DNA of 64,000 nucleotides, taken from the NCBI RefSeq assembly GCF_025961315.1, contig NZ_JAOQNK010000001.1, positions 5,084,001 to 5,148,000 of the forward strand, written 5' to 3'. This stretch comes from Sphingobacterium kitahiroshimense (GTDB lineage Bacteria; Bacteroidota; Bacteroidia; Sphingobacteriales; Sphingobacteriaceae). Shown here one piece after another: positions 1-8,330 of this stretch. Position 1 is the stretch's first letter, and every line of letters starts with the position of its first letter. The notes below the pieces were generated by a model. It did no database searches. It had not been told where the DNA came from and saw nothing but the letters and a program-made list of their open reading frames with translations. The translations under genes and the position numbers were made by a program.

Positions 1-66
1 TTAAAGAATAACTCTCCTCATACTCCTGTTGCATAAATGGATAATTGCTGTGTACCGAAACTGCTA

Positions 67-546
67 TTAAATGGTAGATTGATAATTTGAAAGTGGCAAC
101 TGCGAAAAAGATATTAGTCCAGGCCCTTCTAAGGCATTGTATAACCTTTGAATATCACTTTCCTTAGCAATTTGGTGTATTAACAAGGTGTTATTTTCCA
201 TAGAAACACAGCGTACATTATAACGATGTAAAATTTCCCAGATGTTTTCATTTGTGTCAAATGATATTTTAAACAATGCAGCATTTAAAACAGAACCAAA
301 AGTGATTGTAACATCCAGTACATCGGCTATTTTTTTAAGATTGAGTAGTGTATTATCGATTAAGATTCCAGGCATAGCTACCTCAATCGTTATCAATACT
401 ATTTCCGGAATATCTGTACGGGATTGTGAAATGGTCTCAATTTCTAATCCTAATTGATACATTGTTGAAATGATTTCTGGTAGTAAATCACGTTGATTTT
501 TGCAATTCAAGGTGAACAATTTAGAGGTCATATTTTTCTTTTTCAT
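67..546 (-). CDS. ilvN: Acetolactate synthase small (regulatory) subunit-like ACT protein
   Basis: 159 residues. The N-terminal half (about 8-85) has the alternating strand-helix pattern of an ACT domain, and the rest resembles the C-terminal domain of IlvN/IlvH. In that family the protein binds the large subunit IlvB and gives valine feedback control of the first step of branched-chain amino acid synthesis. The sequence is divergent and a little short, since family members are about 160-195 residues, so the assignment rests on overall pattern. The strongest support is context: a leader peptide rich in Val, Ile and Leu and a terminator lie directly upstream, ending about 12 bases before the ATG. 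The next gene lies outside the window, and bases 1-66 hold no gene that I can see. It could instead be another ACT regulator of the ilv operon. Confidence 0.62.
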   Translation of the reverse strand: MKKKNMTSKLFTLNCKNQRDLLPEIISTMYQLGLEIETISQSRTDIPEIVLITIEVAMPGILIDNTLLNLKKIADVLDVTITFGSVLNAALFKISFDTNENIWEILHRYNVRCVSMENNTLLIHQIAKESDIQRLYNALEGPGLISFSQLPLSNYQSTI

Positions 547-557
547 AACATGGAATC

Positions 558-594
558 AAAAAAAAAGCTTCCCAAATTTTTTGGGAAGCTTTTT
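558..594 (-). terminator. Attenuator terminator before the ilvN-like gene
   Basis: Perfect 15-bp stem (562-576 with 580-594, 3-base loop). On the minus strand it is followed by a run of nine T ending only about 12 bases before the ATG at 546. A terminator between promoter and start codon means transcription attenuation. The leader segment at 632-640 (minus strand TGGGAGGTT) can pair, with two G-U pairs, with AGCTTCCCA in the upstream arm of the terminator. This gives a 9-bp antiterminator that excludes the terminator stem. Pairing was worked out by hand, without energy calculation. Confidence 0.8.
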
Positions 595-619
595 ATAATA
601 TTATTTATTTTTAAATATC

Positions 620-718
620 TTACAAAGTATTAACCTCCCATTTTGAACAAAAAATGACGATGACCACGACTGTAGCGTTAATCAAGATGTTAATATTAAT
701 CTGTCCTAGATTGTTCAT
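620..718 (-). CDS. Branched-chain amino acid leader peptide (attenuation control)
   Basis: A 32-residue reading frame starting at ATG 718-716 and ending at TAA 622-620. Fourteen of the 32 residues are Ile, Val or Leu. They include an INININ-like stretch at residues 7-13 and the run VVVIVI at residues 17-22 (bases 670-653). Stop and terminator are 25 bases apart. A ribosome stalled on the Val/Ile run for lack of charged tRNA would leave 632-640 free to form the antiterminator. A ribosome reaching the stop would cover 632-640 and let the terminator form. The same frame is open upstream to 820, but the added residues are Lys/Asn-rich and unlikely to be translated. This is the classic ilv leader design; that it works this way here is inferred. 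Confidence 0.75.
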   Translation of the reverse strand: MNNLGQININILINATVVVIVIFCSKWEVNTL

Positions 719-960
719 TATGAAAGTGTTTTCTTTTGTGTTTTTACAAAGAAAAGAAAATATTTTTATTATCCAATTTTTATTAATGCATAATTGTTTT
801 TTTTGATGAGGCAAGTCCATAGCACATATGAACCAATGGATTAAGTTTTTTTGTTTGTGGGTGTAATCTAATAGTTGCAGTTTCTTAGAAATTATAACTA
901 ACGGTTTTGCTTTAGTAAATCATTATTATAATGATGAAAGTCATGTTTAATATATCAAAC

Positions 961-1094
961 GATATGTTTTGCATATTGTTTATCTTGACTTGATACTTTT
1001 GTGAGTAAAAGCATATAAAATGAAGATTCTAGCAGGATGTTATGTATTTAATGATATAAATAAATTAGTAAGTTTTCTTAATGGTAAACGATAA
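961..1094 (+). other. Decayed copy of a hipB-type promoter with a 24-codon frame
   Basis: Bases 1005-1040 match the hipB start region at 8685-8720 closely. They share TAAAAGCATATAAAATGAA and a following TAGCAG. Forty bases upstream, at 962-976, is a degraded ATATG..GCATAT palindrome matching the middle hipB operator at 8639-8658. The spacing to the start-proximal site is the same as in the hipB promoter. The ATG at 1020 opens only 24 codons to a TAA at 1092-1094, and I see no HTH after the first few codons. I read this as the relic of a second hipB-like promoter and start, or a satellite binding site for HipB. Nothing else recognisable lies in 821-1251 apart from the terminator at 1107. Confidence 0.5.
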
Positions 1095-1106
1095 TTCTGA
1101 AGATTG

Positions 1107-1158
1107 AATAAATAAAAAAAGCCGATCTACTTACGCAAAACGGCTTTTTTTATTTATT
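1107..1158. terminator. Bidirectional terminator
   Basis: Perfect 18-bp stem (1107-1124 with 1141-1158) with a GCCG/CGGC top and A-rich/T-rich lower part, so it can act on both strands. It separates the minus-strand barrel gene to the right from the ilv leader region to the left. Confidence 0.8.
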
Positions 1159-1251
1159 TAAACTCTTGGCGCATTTAAAAAAGATATCATTTACTGTAAG
1201 CAAGTAATGTAATATTTCATAGCATACATTGAAATGATAAAACGCAATATA

Positions 1252-1953
1252 TTAATTTATGAATTTATAACTCAAGCCTAATCCAACACGAAGCCCAGTC
1301 CAATCAATTTTACTATCTCTCATCTCACTGCTTTTACCAGGGATTTCAGCATTATAACCAACACCAAGGTTAGCACCCAAAGATTTTATGAAATTCCACT
1401 GCACACCAACATAAGGTGTAATGGAAAAACCCGTTGATTTGGATTCAACAATATGCTTTTTATCAATTTCCTTTCGACCTGATTGCGTTTCATAATATCC
1501 ATCTGAAGTAATATTATTGAATGTTACTGCAGGAGAAATCTCCGCAAAAAGGGATAGATTATTCTCATGTCCTTGATTGGTTTGGAAGAAATAATTTCGA
1601 TATAAAGCTCCGATACGATAAGCATTTGCATTCAAATTATAAGCAATCGCGCCGGAATAATCCGAATAAGCCAATCGACCTCCTGTTGATAAATAAGTGA
1701 CATTGATCCCGTAGTCACTATTTTTAACGGAATATGTCACTTCACCATAATTGGTATAATGATTTGGGAAATTGTCGGTAACTGAAATAGGTACGGGATA
1801 ATCTAATTTAATTCCGCTTTGAATGACATTCAAGAATGAACTCATTTCGGACATTTTATAATTACCAATGCCAAATCTATAGCCAAACCCAATTTGCGCC
1901 ATTGAGGTTATAGTCATCAGTAACAATGCAATACTTAATATTAGTTTTTTCAT
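1252..1953 (-). CDS. Outer-membrane beta-barrel protein, secreted
   Basis: 234 residues from the ATG at 1953. This start gives a clean signal peptide (MKKLILSIALLLMTITSMAQ) and a 10-base gap to the stop of the upstream lipoprotein gene. The longer frame starting at 1983 would overlap that gene. The mature part is a series of alternating Gly/aromatic strands ending in a Phe-Ile-Asn tail, the pattern of small eight-strand porin-like barrels (outer membrane protein beta-barrel family). It is co-directional with the lipoprotein at 1964-3850 and probably co-transcribed from the promoter at 3881-3888. No specific function can be given. Confidence 0.75.
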   Translation of the reverse strand: MKKLILSIALLLMTITSMAQIGFGYRFGIGNYKMSEMSSFLNVIQSGIKLDYPVPISVTDNFPNHYTNYGEVTYSVKNSDYGINVTYLSTGGRLAYSDYSGAIAYNLNANAYRIGALYRNYFFQTNQGHENNLSLFAEISPAVTFNNITSDGYYETQSGRKEIDKKHIVESKSTGFSITPYVGVQWNFIKSLGANLGVGYNAEIPGKSSEMRDSKIDWTGLRVGLGLSYKFIN

Positions 1954-1963
1954 AATTTTTAGG

Positions 1964-3850
1964 CTATTGGCCAATATTGACATAATTGTTGTTTAGGATA
2001 ATATTATTGTTTAAAAGTCTCGCTGCGAAAGGATGGAAGTAAAGGCCTGTCGTCAGGCTAAAGACAATACTGCTATATTTACTATCCATAACATTAATAA
2101 GCGAATTAGAAGAGAAATTCTCATCTTTAAATAATATTTTTCCAGTGAATTTATCAAAACATATAAATTCTCCAGGCACCTTTTTAATTACTTTTAAACT
2201 TGGTAATTCACAAATTGAAAAATAATTATCAAAGGATTGAAGAACAACCTGATCTTGAATTAATGGGTGAAATTCAACAGCGTTTCTGGTACGGCTCCCA
2301 GTTTTTTCGGCTATTACTGTATATTGATCATTTTCATATCTATAAATTTTGTACCAACCATTATTATAGCTCCCAGAACTTGTGGTATACCTGCCGTCTT
2401 CGGAAATACCAGGAAAGAACTGTCCATTGGCTTCTCTTTTTTTACTCAACAATTTACCAGAGTTTAAATCATAAATTTCATAGTCATATAAATTATTGTT
2501 ACCAACAAGGATTTTATCATCATTGGTCAAATAATAGACTGGAAAATCATCGCTAACATAAGTTCTAATTTTTTTGCTGAAAGTAAAATCTGAGTACACT
2601 TCGATTTTTGGCTTAGTTTCATAAACATCGCTTCTTAAATGAACTGCAACTTTTCCCGTCGCTTGAGAAACTTTAAAAGAACTGATATAATAAGGATATT
2701 GGACAAGATCTGGATTTTTACTTTTCAAGACAAGGTCATCAATTCCAAAATTTCGAATTCCAAAACCATTTTTATTACTTCTCATAGAAAGGATTAATTT
2801 GTTTTTAACGTCACCTTCAACCAAGATAAGATGCGCATTGTCTACTTCGGGATCGCCGTATTTCTGCTCCTTAAAGTAGTTGATAATCTTCGGATATTTA
2901 GCATAATCCCATGTGTCAGCTTTTTCTGGTAAGATATACAATTCATAATACTGTTCTTCTTGAAAAGGGAATGCTGGTCTATATACTTCAGCATTATTTT
3001 TACCTAATGGTATGGTTAGTACATTTCCCTTCCATACGAGAACGTATTTGTTTTCAATGCCATCAGGATGGGTCCATTGTATATCCAAACTTAGGTTTTT
3101 TAAGGTCTTTGTCTTGAAATAGTTGCTTGTGAAAACTTTATATTGTACAGAATAAAAATCTTCTTTTGGTGGAACTTTGTTACCCCTATATTTTGTAATT
3201 ATTTTATATGTTTTAGCTCCGTAGGAATAATCATCATCGATAAAACTAGTTTTGCTAGGATCTGTAATTTTATTAATAAAAATCTGATCTAAATTGTCGA
3301 AATTATAAATTTCATAACTTTCAATTTCGGCTCCTTCAAGATTTGGCTTGTTCCAATAGATTTCTAATTTCTTAGAAGAATTAATCCGTTGGTTAATGTT
3401 CAAATTTATCTGGGGATTTACATATTTTATTGGATATATAAATTCAAAACTTGATTTCTCTTCGCCTAAAACTTCAGCTAAACTTCCATTTCCTGAAGAA
3501 AGATTTACTTTTACTTTCAGTATATCAGAATCGTTTCCTGTAAGATCTGAGGGATCTAAATGCAATACTTCCTTTTCGCCAACAATCAGTTTATTATTAA
3601 GATAAAATTCTTGTTTAGTAACAGCTCCAGGAGCGGCATTGATCGTATACATTAGATCGGTTGCACCATAGATGTAAATAGTTTCACCATTAGGCACGTC
3701 CGCGACATTCATGGTGACCTTTACATTCTTGTCAGGTTGTTTAATTTCATGAAAATTCAAGTCTTCACTTTCATATTTACAGGAAATAAGACATAATAAA
3801 TTAAAACATATGTATAATTTAAAAATACATAGTAAGTTCTTGCGACGCAT
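1964..3850 (-). CDS. Large lipoprotein with fibronectin-like and propeller-like repeats
   Basis: 628 residues from ATG 3850, chosen because the promoter box at 3881-3888 lies between it and the upstream alternative ATG at 3883. The signal peptide ends in a lipobox (LISC) with Cys24, so the protein should be a lipoprotein, probably at the outer membrane. Residues about 30-130 and 150-320 look like immunoglobulin/fibronectin type beta domains (patterns such as LEIYWNKP..IESYEIY and the parallel LDIQWTHP). Residues about 330-628 are repeated four-strand units resembling a beta-propeller. I do not recognise the family. The following barrel gene is probably its partner in the same operon. Confidence 0.7.
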   Translation of the reverse strand: MRRKNLLCIFKLYICFNLLCLISCKYESEDLNFHEIKQPDKNVKVTMNVADVPNGETIYIYGATDLMYTINAAPGAVTKQEFYLNNKLIVGEKEVLHLDPSDLTGNDSDILKVKVNLSSGNGSLAEVLGEEKSSFEFIYPIKYVNPQINLNINQRINSSKKLEIYWNKPNLEGAEIESYEIYNFDNLDQIFINKITDPSKTSFIDDDYSYGAKTYKIITKYRGNKVPPKEDFYSVQYKVFTSNYFKTKTLKNLSLDIQWTHPDGIENKYVLVWKGNVLTIPLGKNNAEVYRPAFPFQEEQYYELYILPEKADTWDYAKYPKIINYFKEQKYGDPEVDNAHLILVEGDVKNKLILSMRSNKNGFGIRNFGIDDLVLKSKNPDLVQYPYYISSFKVSQATGKVAVHLRSDVYETKPKIEVYSDFTFSKKIRTYVSDDFPVYYLTNDDKILVGNNNLYDYEIYDLNSGKLLSKKREANGQFFPGISEDGRYTTSSGSYNNGWYKIYRYENDQYTVIAEKTGSRTRNAVEFHPLIQDQVVLQSFDNYFSICELPSLKVIKKVPGEFICFDKFTGKILFKDENFSSNSLINVMDSKYSSIVFSLTTGLYFHPFAARLLNNNIILNNNYVNIGQ

Positions 3851-3880
3851 ATAGATTAATTGATGGTTTTTATTTGTCGC

Positions 3881-3888
3881 CAAAAATA
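3881..3888 (-). promoter_or_regulatory. Promoter -7 box for the lipoprotein/barrel pair
   Basis: Minus strand reads TATTTTTG, a match to the Bacteroidota -7 consensus TAnnTTTG. It would start the transcript about 25 bases before the ATG at 3850. The -33 element is not clear. Confidence 0.45.
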
Positions 3889-4127
3889 ACTAAAATTATT
3901 TAATACCTTAAGTCTCTTTTTAATAAAATTTCATTTAGTGATTATAAAAACACTTTAGCTTTAGAATTTTTCTGATCGATCGATTTCTGATTGGATTCAA
4001 GAATAGGTTATAAATTGTCAGGTTTCTGACTTTTATTACATATTATGAATGCCTTCAAATTTGGAACCTGAAATTTCCGCAAGAAATAATGTATTGACAG
4101 TCTCATCATTCAGAAGATGATAACTAA

Positions 4128-4601
4128 TTATTCTTGTACTGCGTCAATTAAAATGGCAAGTTGTATACATGGCTTGTCAGAGCGGTTGCTCCAAGCGTGG
4201 TTCGTTCCTTTCTGAATGACAATGTCTCCCGCCTTTAAAAGGGTTTCACCTTCTTCCATGATCAGATAAAGTTCTCCTGAAAGGATGATGATGTAATCCA
4301 ATGTGGAGGTCTGATGCATCATCGGATGGGGCTGTCCAATTTTTACATCTACACCAAGCTCTTTGTCAGGAGGTATAGAGACATAACGAAAATACGTTCC
4401 GTTTTTTGGCGTTTCAGGGAAACCCTTATTGGGGATCTGCATTTCATAATCCAGGCTGGCAGGCATCTGTTGCGTATTCCAAACATCTGATATCACCAAA
4501 TTGGGAAAATGTTCTACAGCATTTGCTACAATTTTATCTTCAAGGATCACAGACTTTCCGTTTTGGATTCCGGTGACGATTCTTCTTGGTATTTTATTCA
4601 T
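4128..4601 (-). CDS. Cupin-domain protein
   Basis: 157 residues. The C-terminal half (about 85-150) is a cupin barrel. It contains HPMMHQTSTLDY followed by a strand carrying the sensing/catalytic-like GELYLIMEEGE, then LKAGDIVIQKGTNHAW, which is the second cupin motif with its Gly, Pro-like turn and His. Metal-binding His residues fit H92, H96 and the late His. The start overlaps the end of the oxidoreductase gene by 8 bases, so the two are translationally coupled. Cupins of this kind are often isomerases, dioxygenases or small-molecule binding proteins; the substrate here is unknown. It probably acts in the same response to quinones, aldehydes or another electrophile as its neighbours. Confidence 0.8.
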   Translation of the reverse strand: MNKIPRRIVTGIQNGKSVILEDKIVANAVEHFPNLVISDVWNTQQMPASLDYEMQIPNKGFPETPKNGTYFRYVSIPPDKELGVDVKIGQPHPMMHQTSTLDYIIILSGELYLIMEEGETLLKAGDIVIQKGTNHAWSNRSDKPCIQLAILIDAVQE

Positions 4602-5586
4602 GGATCATTATTAATTTATTTCCCTTTGTCTGGTTGTTTTTAAGCATACGATGAGCTTCCAGCACTGTTTCAGTGGAAAGCTTGCCTACAATTTTATAAC
4701 TTGGCGGACTTATGGTTCCGTCTTGGATCATTTCCGCAATACGCTGGAGATTATCTTTGTAGTATGCGTAATTTTTGGTCATGCTGTGTGCATAATTGGA
4801 GATATTCAATATGCTACTTCCTTTATTAAAGAGCGTTTCACGGGATTTTGTGGTGTTCATAAAAGTAACATCAACATAGGTTCCATTAATTTTTAGCAAT
4901 TCCGCTGTAATTTCGGCAATCTCGTTTCCAACCAGATCGATTCCGATATCAAAGGTTAGATTGTTGTTTGCTTTAAGCAGATTATCTCTTAGATTAGGCA
5001 GTTTATAATTGACGATCTGATTTTCCTTTAGTCCCATATTCAAGAGCAGTTTAGTACTATCCTCACTACCTACAGTAGCCATGATATTATTAATTTTATG
5101 CGCCACTAATATCTTGACAAGAAACGAACCGACTCCTCCAGTAGCTCCCGTAATCAGCATTGTGTCCTTCGGACTGATTTGGAGCCGATTAAAAATTTGT
5201 AGAGCAGTTAGCGCCGCCGATGGTACTGCCGCTGCTTCCTCAAAGGAAATTCGCTTGGGTTTTACAGCAACAATAGCTTCAGGAACTGTAATAAATTCAG
5301 CATATGTACCATTGCTGCCCATTGATCCACTAGCACAGAATACCTCATCACCGATTTGAAGATCAAGTACTTGAGCACCCTTGTCCACTACGATTCCTGC
5401 CAGTTCTCGTCCCAATATCGGTGAACTGATCAGTTTTCTTTCATGTTCATTTTGCAGCATCTGGTAATCGATAGGATTAAAACCGCTCGCTTTTATTTGG
5501 ATCAAAACTTCATGGTCTTTCGGTATTGGTTTAGGAATAGATCCATCTTCCAGCTGACCCTGTTTATTGAGTATAACTACTTTCAT
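4594..5586 (-). CDS. Zinc-independent medium-chain dehydrogenase, quinone oxidoreductase type
   Basis: 330 residues, the usual length for the quinone-oxidoreductase/zeta-crystallin branch of medium-chain dehydrogenases. The N-terminal GroES-like domain (about 1-120) has the typical ASGFNPIDYQ and GRELAGIV motifs and lacks the zinc-binding Cys/His set. The Rossmann domain follows with GATGGVGSFLVKIL near residue 145 for NADPH binding. The protein is predicted to be cytoplasmic. It is first in a two-gene operon with the cupin and is divergent from an HxlR regulator. In well studied cases (YodB and QorR) such regulators sense quinones or aldehydes and control this enzyme type, so a role in electrophile detoxification is inferred. 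Confidence 0.85.
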   Translation of the reverse strand: MKVVILNKQGQLEDGSIPKPIPKDHEVLIQIKASGFNPIDYQMLQNEHERKLISSPILGRELAGIVVDKGAQVLDLQIGDEVFCASGSMGSNGTYAEFITVPEAIVAVKPKRISFEEAAAVPSAALTALQIFNRLQISPKDTMLITGATGGVGSFLVKILVAHKINNIMATVGSEDSTKLLLNMGLKENQIVNYKLPNLRDNLLKANNNLTFDIGIDLVGNEIAEITAELLKINGTYVDVTFMNTTKSRETLFNKGSSILNISNYAHSMTKNYAYYKDNLQRIAEMIQDGTISPPSYKIVGKLSTETVLEAHRMLKNNQTKGNKLIMIHE

Positions 5587-5603
5587 GACGTGTTTATTTT
5601 ATA

Positions 5604-5675
5604 CAAAGGTATATGCAGAATAGTTTATATTTGCCACTAGTTAACTGTTGGTAACTAGTAACATGAAGGTAACTA
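5604..5675. promoter_or_regulatory. Divergent promoters and probable HxlR operator
   Basis: Plus strand TATATTTG at 5626-5633 and minus strand TACCTTTG (5611-5604) are both TAnnTTTG boxes, giving back-to-back promoters for hxlR and the oxidoreductase. Just downstream for hxlR is an inverted repeat, ACTAGTTA at 5636-5643 and TAACTAGT at 5652-5659, with a third half site GGTAACTA at 5668-5675. Its size and placement suit a dimeric winged-helix repressor that autoregulates and controls the divergent operon. Confidence 0.65.
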
Positions 5676-5677
5676 TT

Positions 5678-6052
5678 ATGGCAAATATTATAGAGAATGG
5701 TGTAGAAAGACCGGCGACATGTACAGAAGAGCTTTTTGCCATGCGCGACAGTCTCGATGTATTGGGAGGTAAGTGGAAACTGATGATTTTGCGTTATCTG
5801 ACCAACAGAACGGATCAACAAATTCATTTTAAGAAATTGCAAAGAGGGATAGAGGGAATTTCAGCAAAAATGCTTACGAAAGAACTCCGAGAGCTTGAAA
5901 TCAATTTACTGATTACAAGAACCATTCAAGATACCAAACCCATTACGGTCATTTATGCTGTAACAGAATACGGGAAATCAGTATTTCCGGTGACCGAGAC
6001 GCTGGTAAACTGGGGTTTGATCCATAGAGATAAAATTAAAAATTCGTTGTAA
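5678..6052 (+). CDS. HxlR-family winged-helix transcription regulator
   Basis: 125 residues from ATG 5678, which has AAGG eight bases upstream; ATG 5663 in the same frame is the alternative. Family signatures are GGKWKLMILRYL, then the recognition-helix region GISAKMLTKELRELE and the wing ITVIYAVTEYGKSV. There is a single cysteine, Cys15, in front of the winged helix, roughly where YodB/QorR carry their redox-sensing Cys. Sensing of oxidants or electrophiles is therefore plausible, though not proven. It is divergent from the oxidoreductase/cupin operon. A degraded homologue of the same family lies at 52122-52345. Confidence 0.88.
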   Translation: MANIIENGVERPATCTEELFAMRDSLDVLGGKWKLMILRYLTNRTDQQIHFKKLQRGIEGISAKMLTKELRELEINLLITRTIQDTKPITVIYAVTEYGKSVFPVTETLVNWGLIHRDKIKNSL

Positions 6053-6054
6053 TA

Positions 6055-6104
6055 AAATATCCTATTCCCTTTCCCCGTCGAATGGAAAAGGAAATAGGAT
6101 ATTT
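6055..6104. terminator. Bidirectional terminator between converging genes
   Basis: Long imperfect stem, 6055-6074 with 6084-6104, with AAATATCCTATT and AATAGGATATTT as outer arms. It lies between the hxlR stop and the stop of the minus-strand GH36 gene. Confidence 0.75.
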
Positions 6105-6128
6105 AAAGTTGTTAAGTGATCGATCTAC

Positions 6129-8330
6129 TTATGGAGTAGCTGTCAACAGGATGACTACGCTTCTTCTGTTATTTTCTAAAACAGGATTTAATCCGATATT
6201 CATTAAGAAGTCTCCTGATAGGATCAGGTTTTCAGCGATCGTGTTATCGTCTTTATTCAGGTTTATTTCTTGGACTTTGTACGATTTATTCGGATCTAAA
6301 CCTTGCCATTTGATCGGTTTAGTGATTTTAAAAACATGGTTATAAAAGGTGAGGTAATTGAACATCACTGCTTTACTTTTATCGCTGTTTATGTAGGCAA
6401 GACTAGCATAATTATTTTCTCTAGGATTAGAAAAGCGATAAAGATCACCATGCCACACGATATCTTTGATATTATCGTATGTTTTGACGGCTTTTTGTGC
6501 AAAGCTTAGTTCTACCGGACGCAGTTCTTCTAAATTTAGATCAAAACCCATTTTTCCCATCATGGCTACATCAATTTTAAATTTAAGATCTTGTTTGCCA
6601 AAAGTGGTGACATGGTTTGCACTTCCTATTGCGGGAAAGAACAGGGAGTTTTCATACTGCATAAAGATCCGATCGTAAGGATCCGTGTTGTCACTTGGCC
6701 AATATTCACTAAAGTAATTTAATGCACCGTAATCGATACGCCCACCACCACCAGAACAAAGCATCATAGGAAGTTTCGGATACTTGGCGCGGAATCGTTC
6801 TAGAATTTTGTATAAGCCCAGGGTGTAGTCAACATAGAAATTATTTTGGTCACTTTGGAAACTCGAGTATGCATTGTATATCACAGCATTACAGTCCCAT
6901 TTGATATAAGCTAAAGAAGGATTTTTCTGTAATAATTGATCAAGAGTGTTGAAGACAAAATCTTGTACTTCGGGATTGGATAAGTCCAGCACGAGCTGAT
7001 TTCTAAAATAATATTCAGGTCTGTTTGTCTGCTTCACCACCCAGTTTGGTTTCTTTTCATAAAGTTCACTTTTGGGACTTATCATCTCAGGTTCTACCCA
7101 GATACCAAATTTCACACCCACTTTATCGGCGTCTTTTGTGATTGAGGCAATTCCATTGGGTAGTTTTTTCTTATTCTCAGTCCAGTCTCCTAATGCAGAT
7201 GTGTCCGCATTTCGGGGATATTTATTTCCAAACCACCCATCATCTAACAGGAAAAGATCAACACCTAATTTTTTGGTGTTTTCAAGCAGATGAAAGATTT
7301 TCTTTTCATCAAAATCAAAATAGGTACTTTCCCAGTTGTTGAGCAAGGTGAGGCGTTCTCCGTTTCCATCAACCAGGCGGTTATTTTTTGCCCATCTATG
7401 AAAATTACGAGATCCTTCACCTACACCTTTCGTCGACAGCGTATAGGTGAATTTTGGGGTAGTGAAAGCTGTTTTAGGTTTTAAAGCATAATGCGATGCA
7501 TAATTATTAATGCCTGCAATAATTCTTAAATTATCCTGCGGATCTTTTTCAAAATCAATTCTGAAGTTGCCGCTCCAATCCAACCCACCTAGTAAGACTG
7601 TTCCCTGTGTTTCATTCCATGTCTTATCCATACCAATGGCAAAGTAAGAACTCATCAACAAGTTGGTCCGGGTACCCAGTTTACTGTCCAGTGTTTTGAT
7701 ACCATGGGTAAGTCTTTCTGTTTCTGGTTGCATCTCGGCTATCCAGTCACCGTGATAGCTACGTAAGTAAAAATCGTCTGATTTCAGGTTAAGATTAGCC
7801 GAAGCAAATTTGGTTAGTTTTACATTTTTTTTCTCTTCATGCCGAATAACCGTCCATTGTTCAAAGATGTTGTCCTGATAATTTGCCTGATAATGTAATT
7901 CGACATAGAAAGGGTACAGTTCATCTTTCATAAAAATGGTGACATGCTGTTTGCCAGCAATACTGATATCATTTTTATGGTCGATATATTTAAGATCTAA
8001 AGATTGATTACCGTCGGCATGCTCGACGCTTATAGCAGGTTCAAGTAAGTTTCGGGTGCCCGAAGCCGAATAAGCAGATTGATACATACTGGTGTAGTCA
8101 TGAGCCTGTTTATATTGCCTGGTTACTTGTGTATATTCATCGGCTTTTGACAGCTTATTTCCAAGGTAGACCATATTGACATCTTTGTTTTCTTCTACAT
8201 TCAGAACCAGTGCGATGCCAGCAGTTTCGAGGATGATATTTTTTGTTGTCTTGAGTTGCAATTGCGTTTGTTGTGCACTACTATCAATAAAAATAGGGAG
8301 CAACAAAAATAGTAGCATAAATTTTGTCAT
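6129..8330 (-). CDS. GH36 alpha-galactosidase, secreted
   Basis: 733 residues, the normal length for bacterial GH36. A signal peptide covers about residues 1-19 (MTKFMLLFLL...SSAQ). Next come an N-terminal beta-supersandwich (about 25-300) and the catalytic barrel with LLDDGWFG near 361-368. The nucleophile motif is KWDCN with Asp479, and the acid/base motif is WPSDNTDP with Asp547. Both catalytic carboxylates are present and spaced as in characterised GH36 enzymes. The enzyme should release alpha-1,6-linked galactose from raffinose-type oligosaccharides or galactomannan/xyloglucan side chains in the periplasm. It stands alone, with no transporter or regulator next to it. Confidence 0.92.
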   Translation of the reverse strand: MTKFMLLFLLLPIFIDSSAQQTQLQLKTTKNIILETAGIALVLNVEENKDVNMVYLGNKLSKADEYTQVTRQYKQAHDYTSMYQSAYSASGTRNLLEPAISVEHADGNQSLDLKYIDHKNDISIAGKQHVTIFMKDELYPFYVELHYQANYQDNIFEQWTVIRHEEKKNVKLTKFASANLNLKSDDFYLRSYHGDWIAEMQPETERLTHGIKTLDSKLGTRTNLLMSSYFAIGMDKTWNETQGTVLLGGLDWSGNFRIDFEKDPQDNLRIIAGINNYASHYALKPKTAFTTPKFTYTLSTKGVGEGSRNFHRWAKNNRLVDGNGERLTLLNNWESTYFDFDEKKIFHLLENTKKLGVDLFLLDDGWFGNKYPRNADTSALGDWTENKKKLPNGIASITKDADKVGVKFGIWVEPEMISPKSELYEKKPNWVVKQTNRPEYYFRNQLVLDLSNPEVQDFVFNTLDQLLQKNPSLAYIKWDCNAVIYNAYSSFQSDQNNFYVDYTLGLYKILERFRAKYPKLPMMLCSGGGGRIDYGALNYFSEYWPSDNTDPYDRIFMQYENSLFFPAIGSANHVTTFGKQDLKFKIDVAMMGKMGFDLNLEELRPVELSFAQKAVKTYDNIKDIVWHGDLYRFSNPRENNYASLAYINSDKSKAVMFNYLTFYNHVFKITKPIKWQGLDPNKSYKVQEINLNKDDNTIAENLILSGDFLMNIGLNPVLENNRRSVVILLTATP

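Noticed and set aside
719-820. Upstream extension of the leader peptide to 66 residues
   Set aside because: The extra residues are Lys/Asn-rich and the branched-chain-rich part starts at its own ATG (718). A short leader is what attenuation needs.
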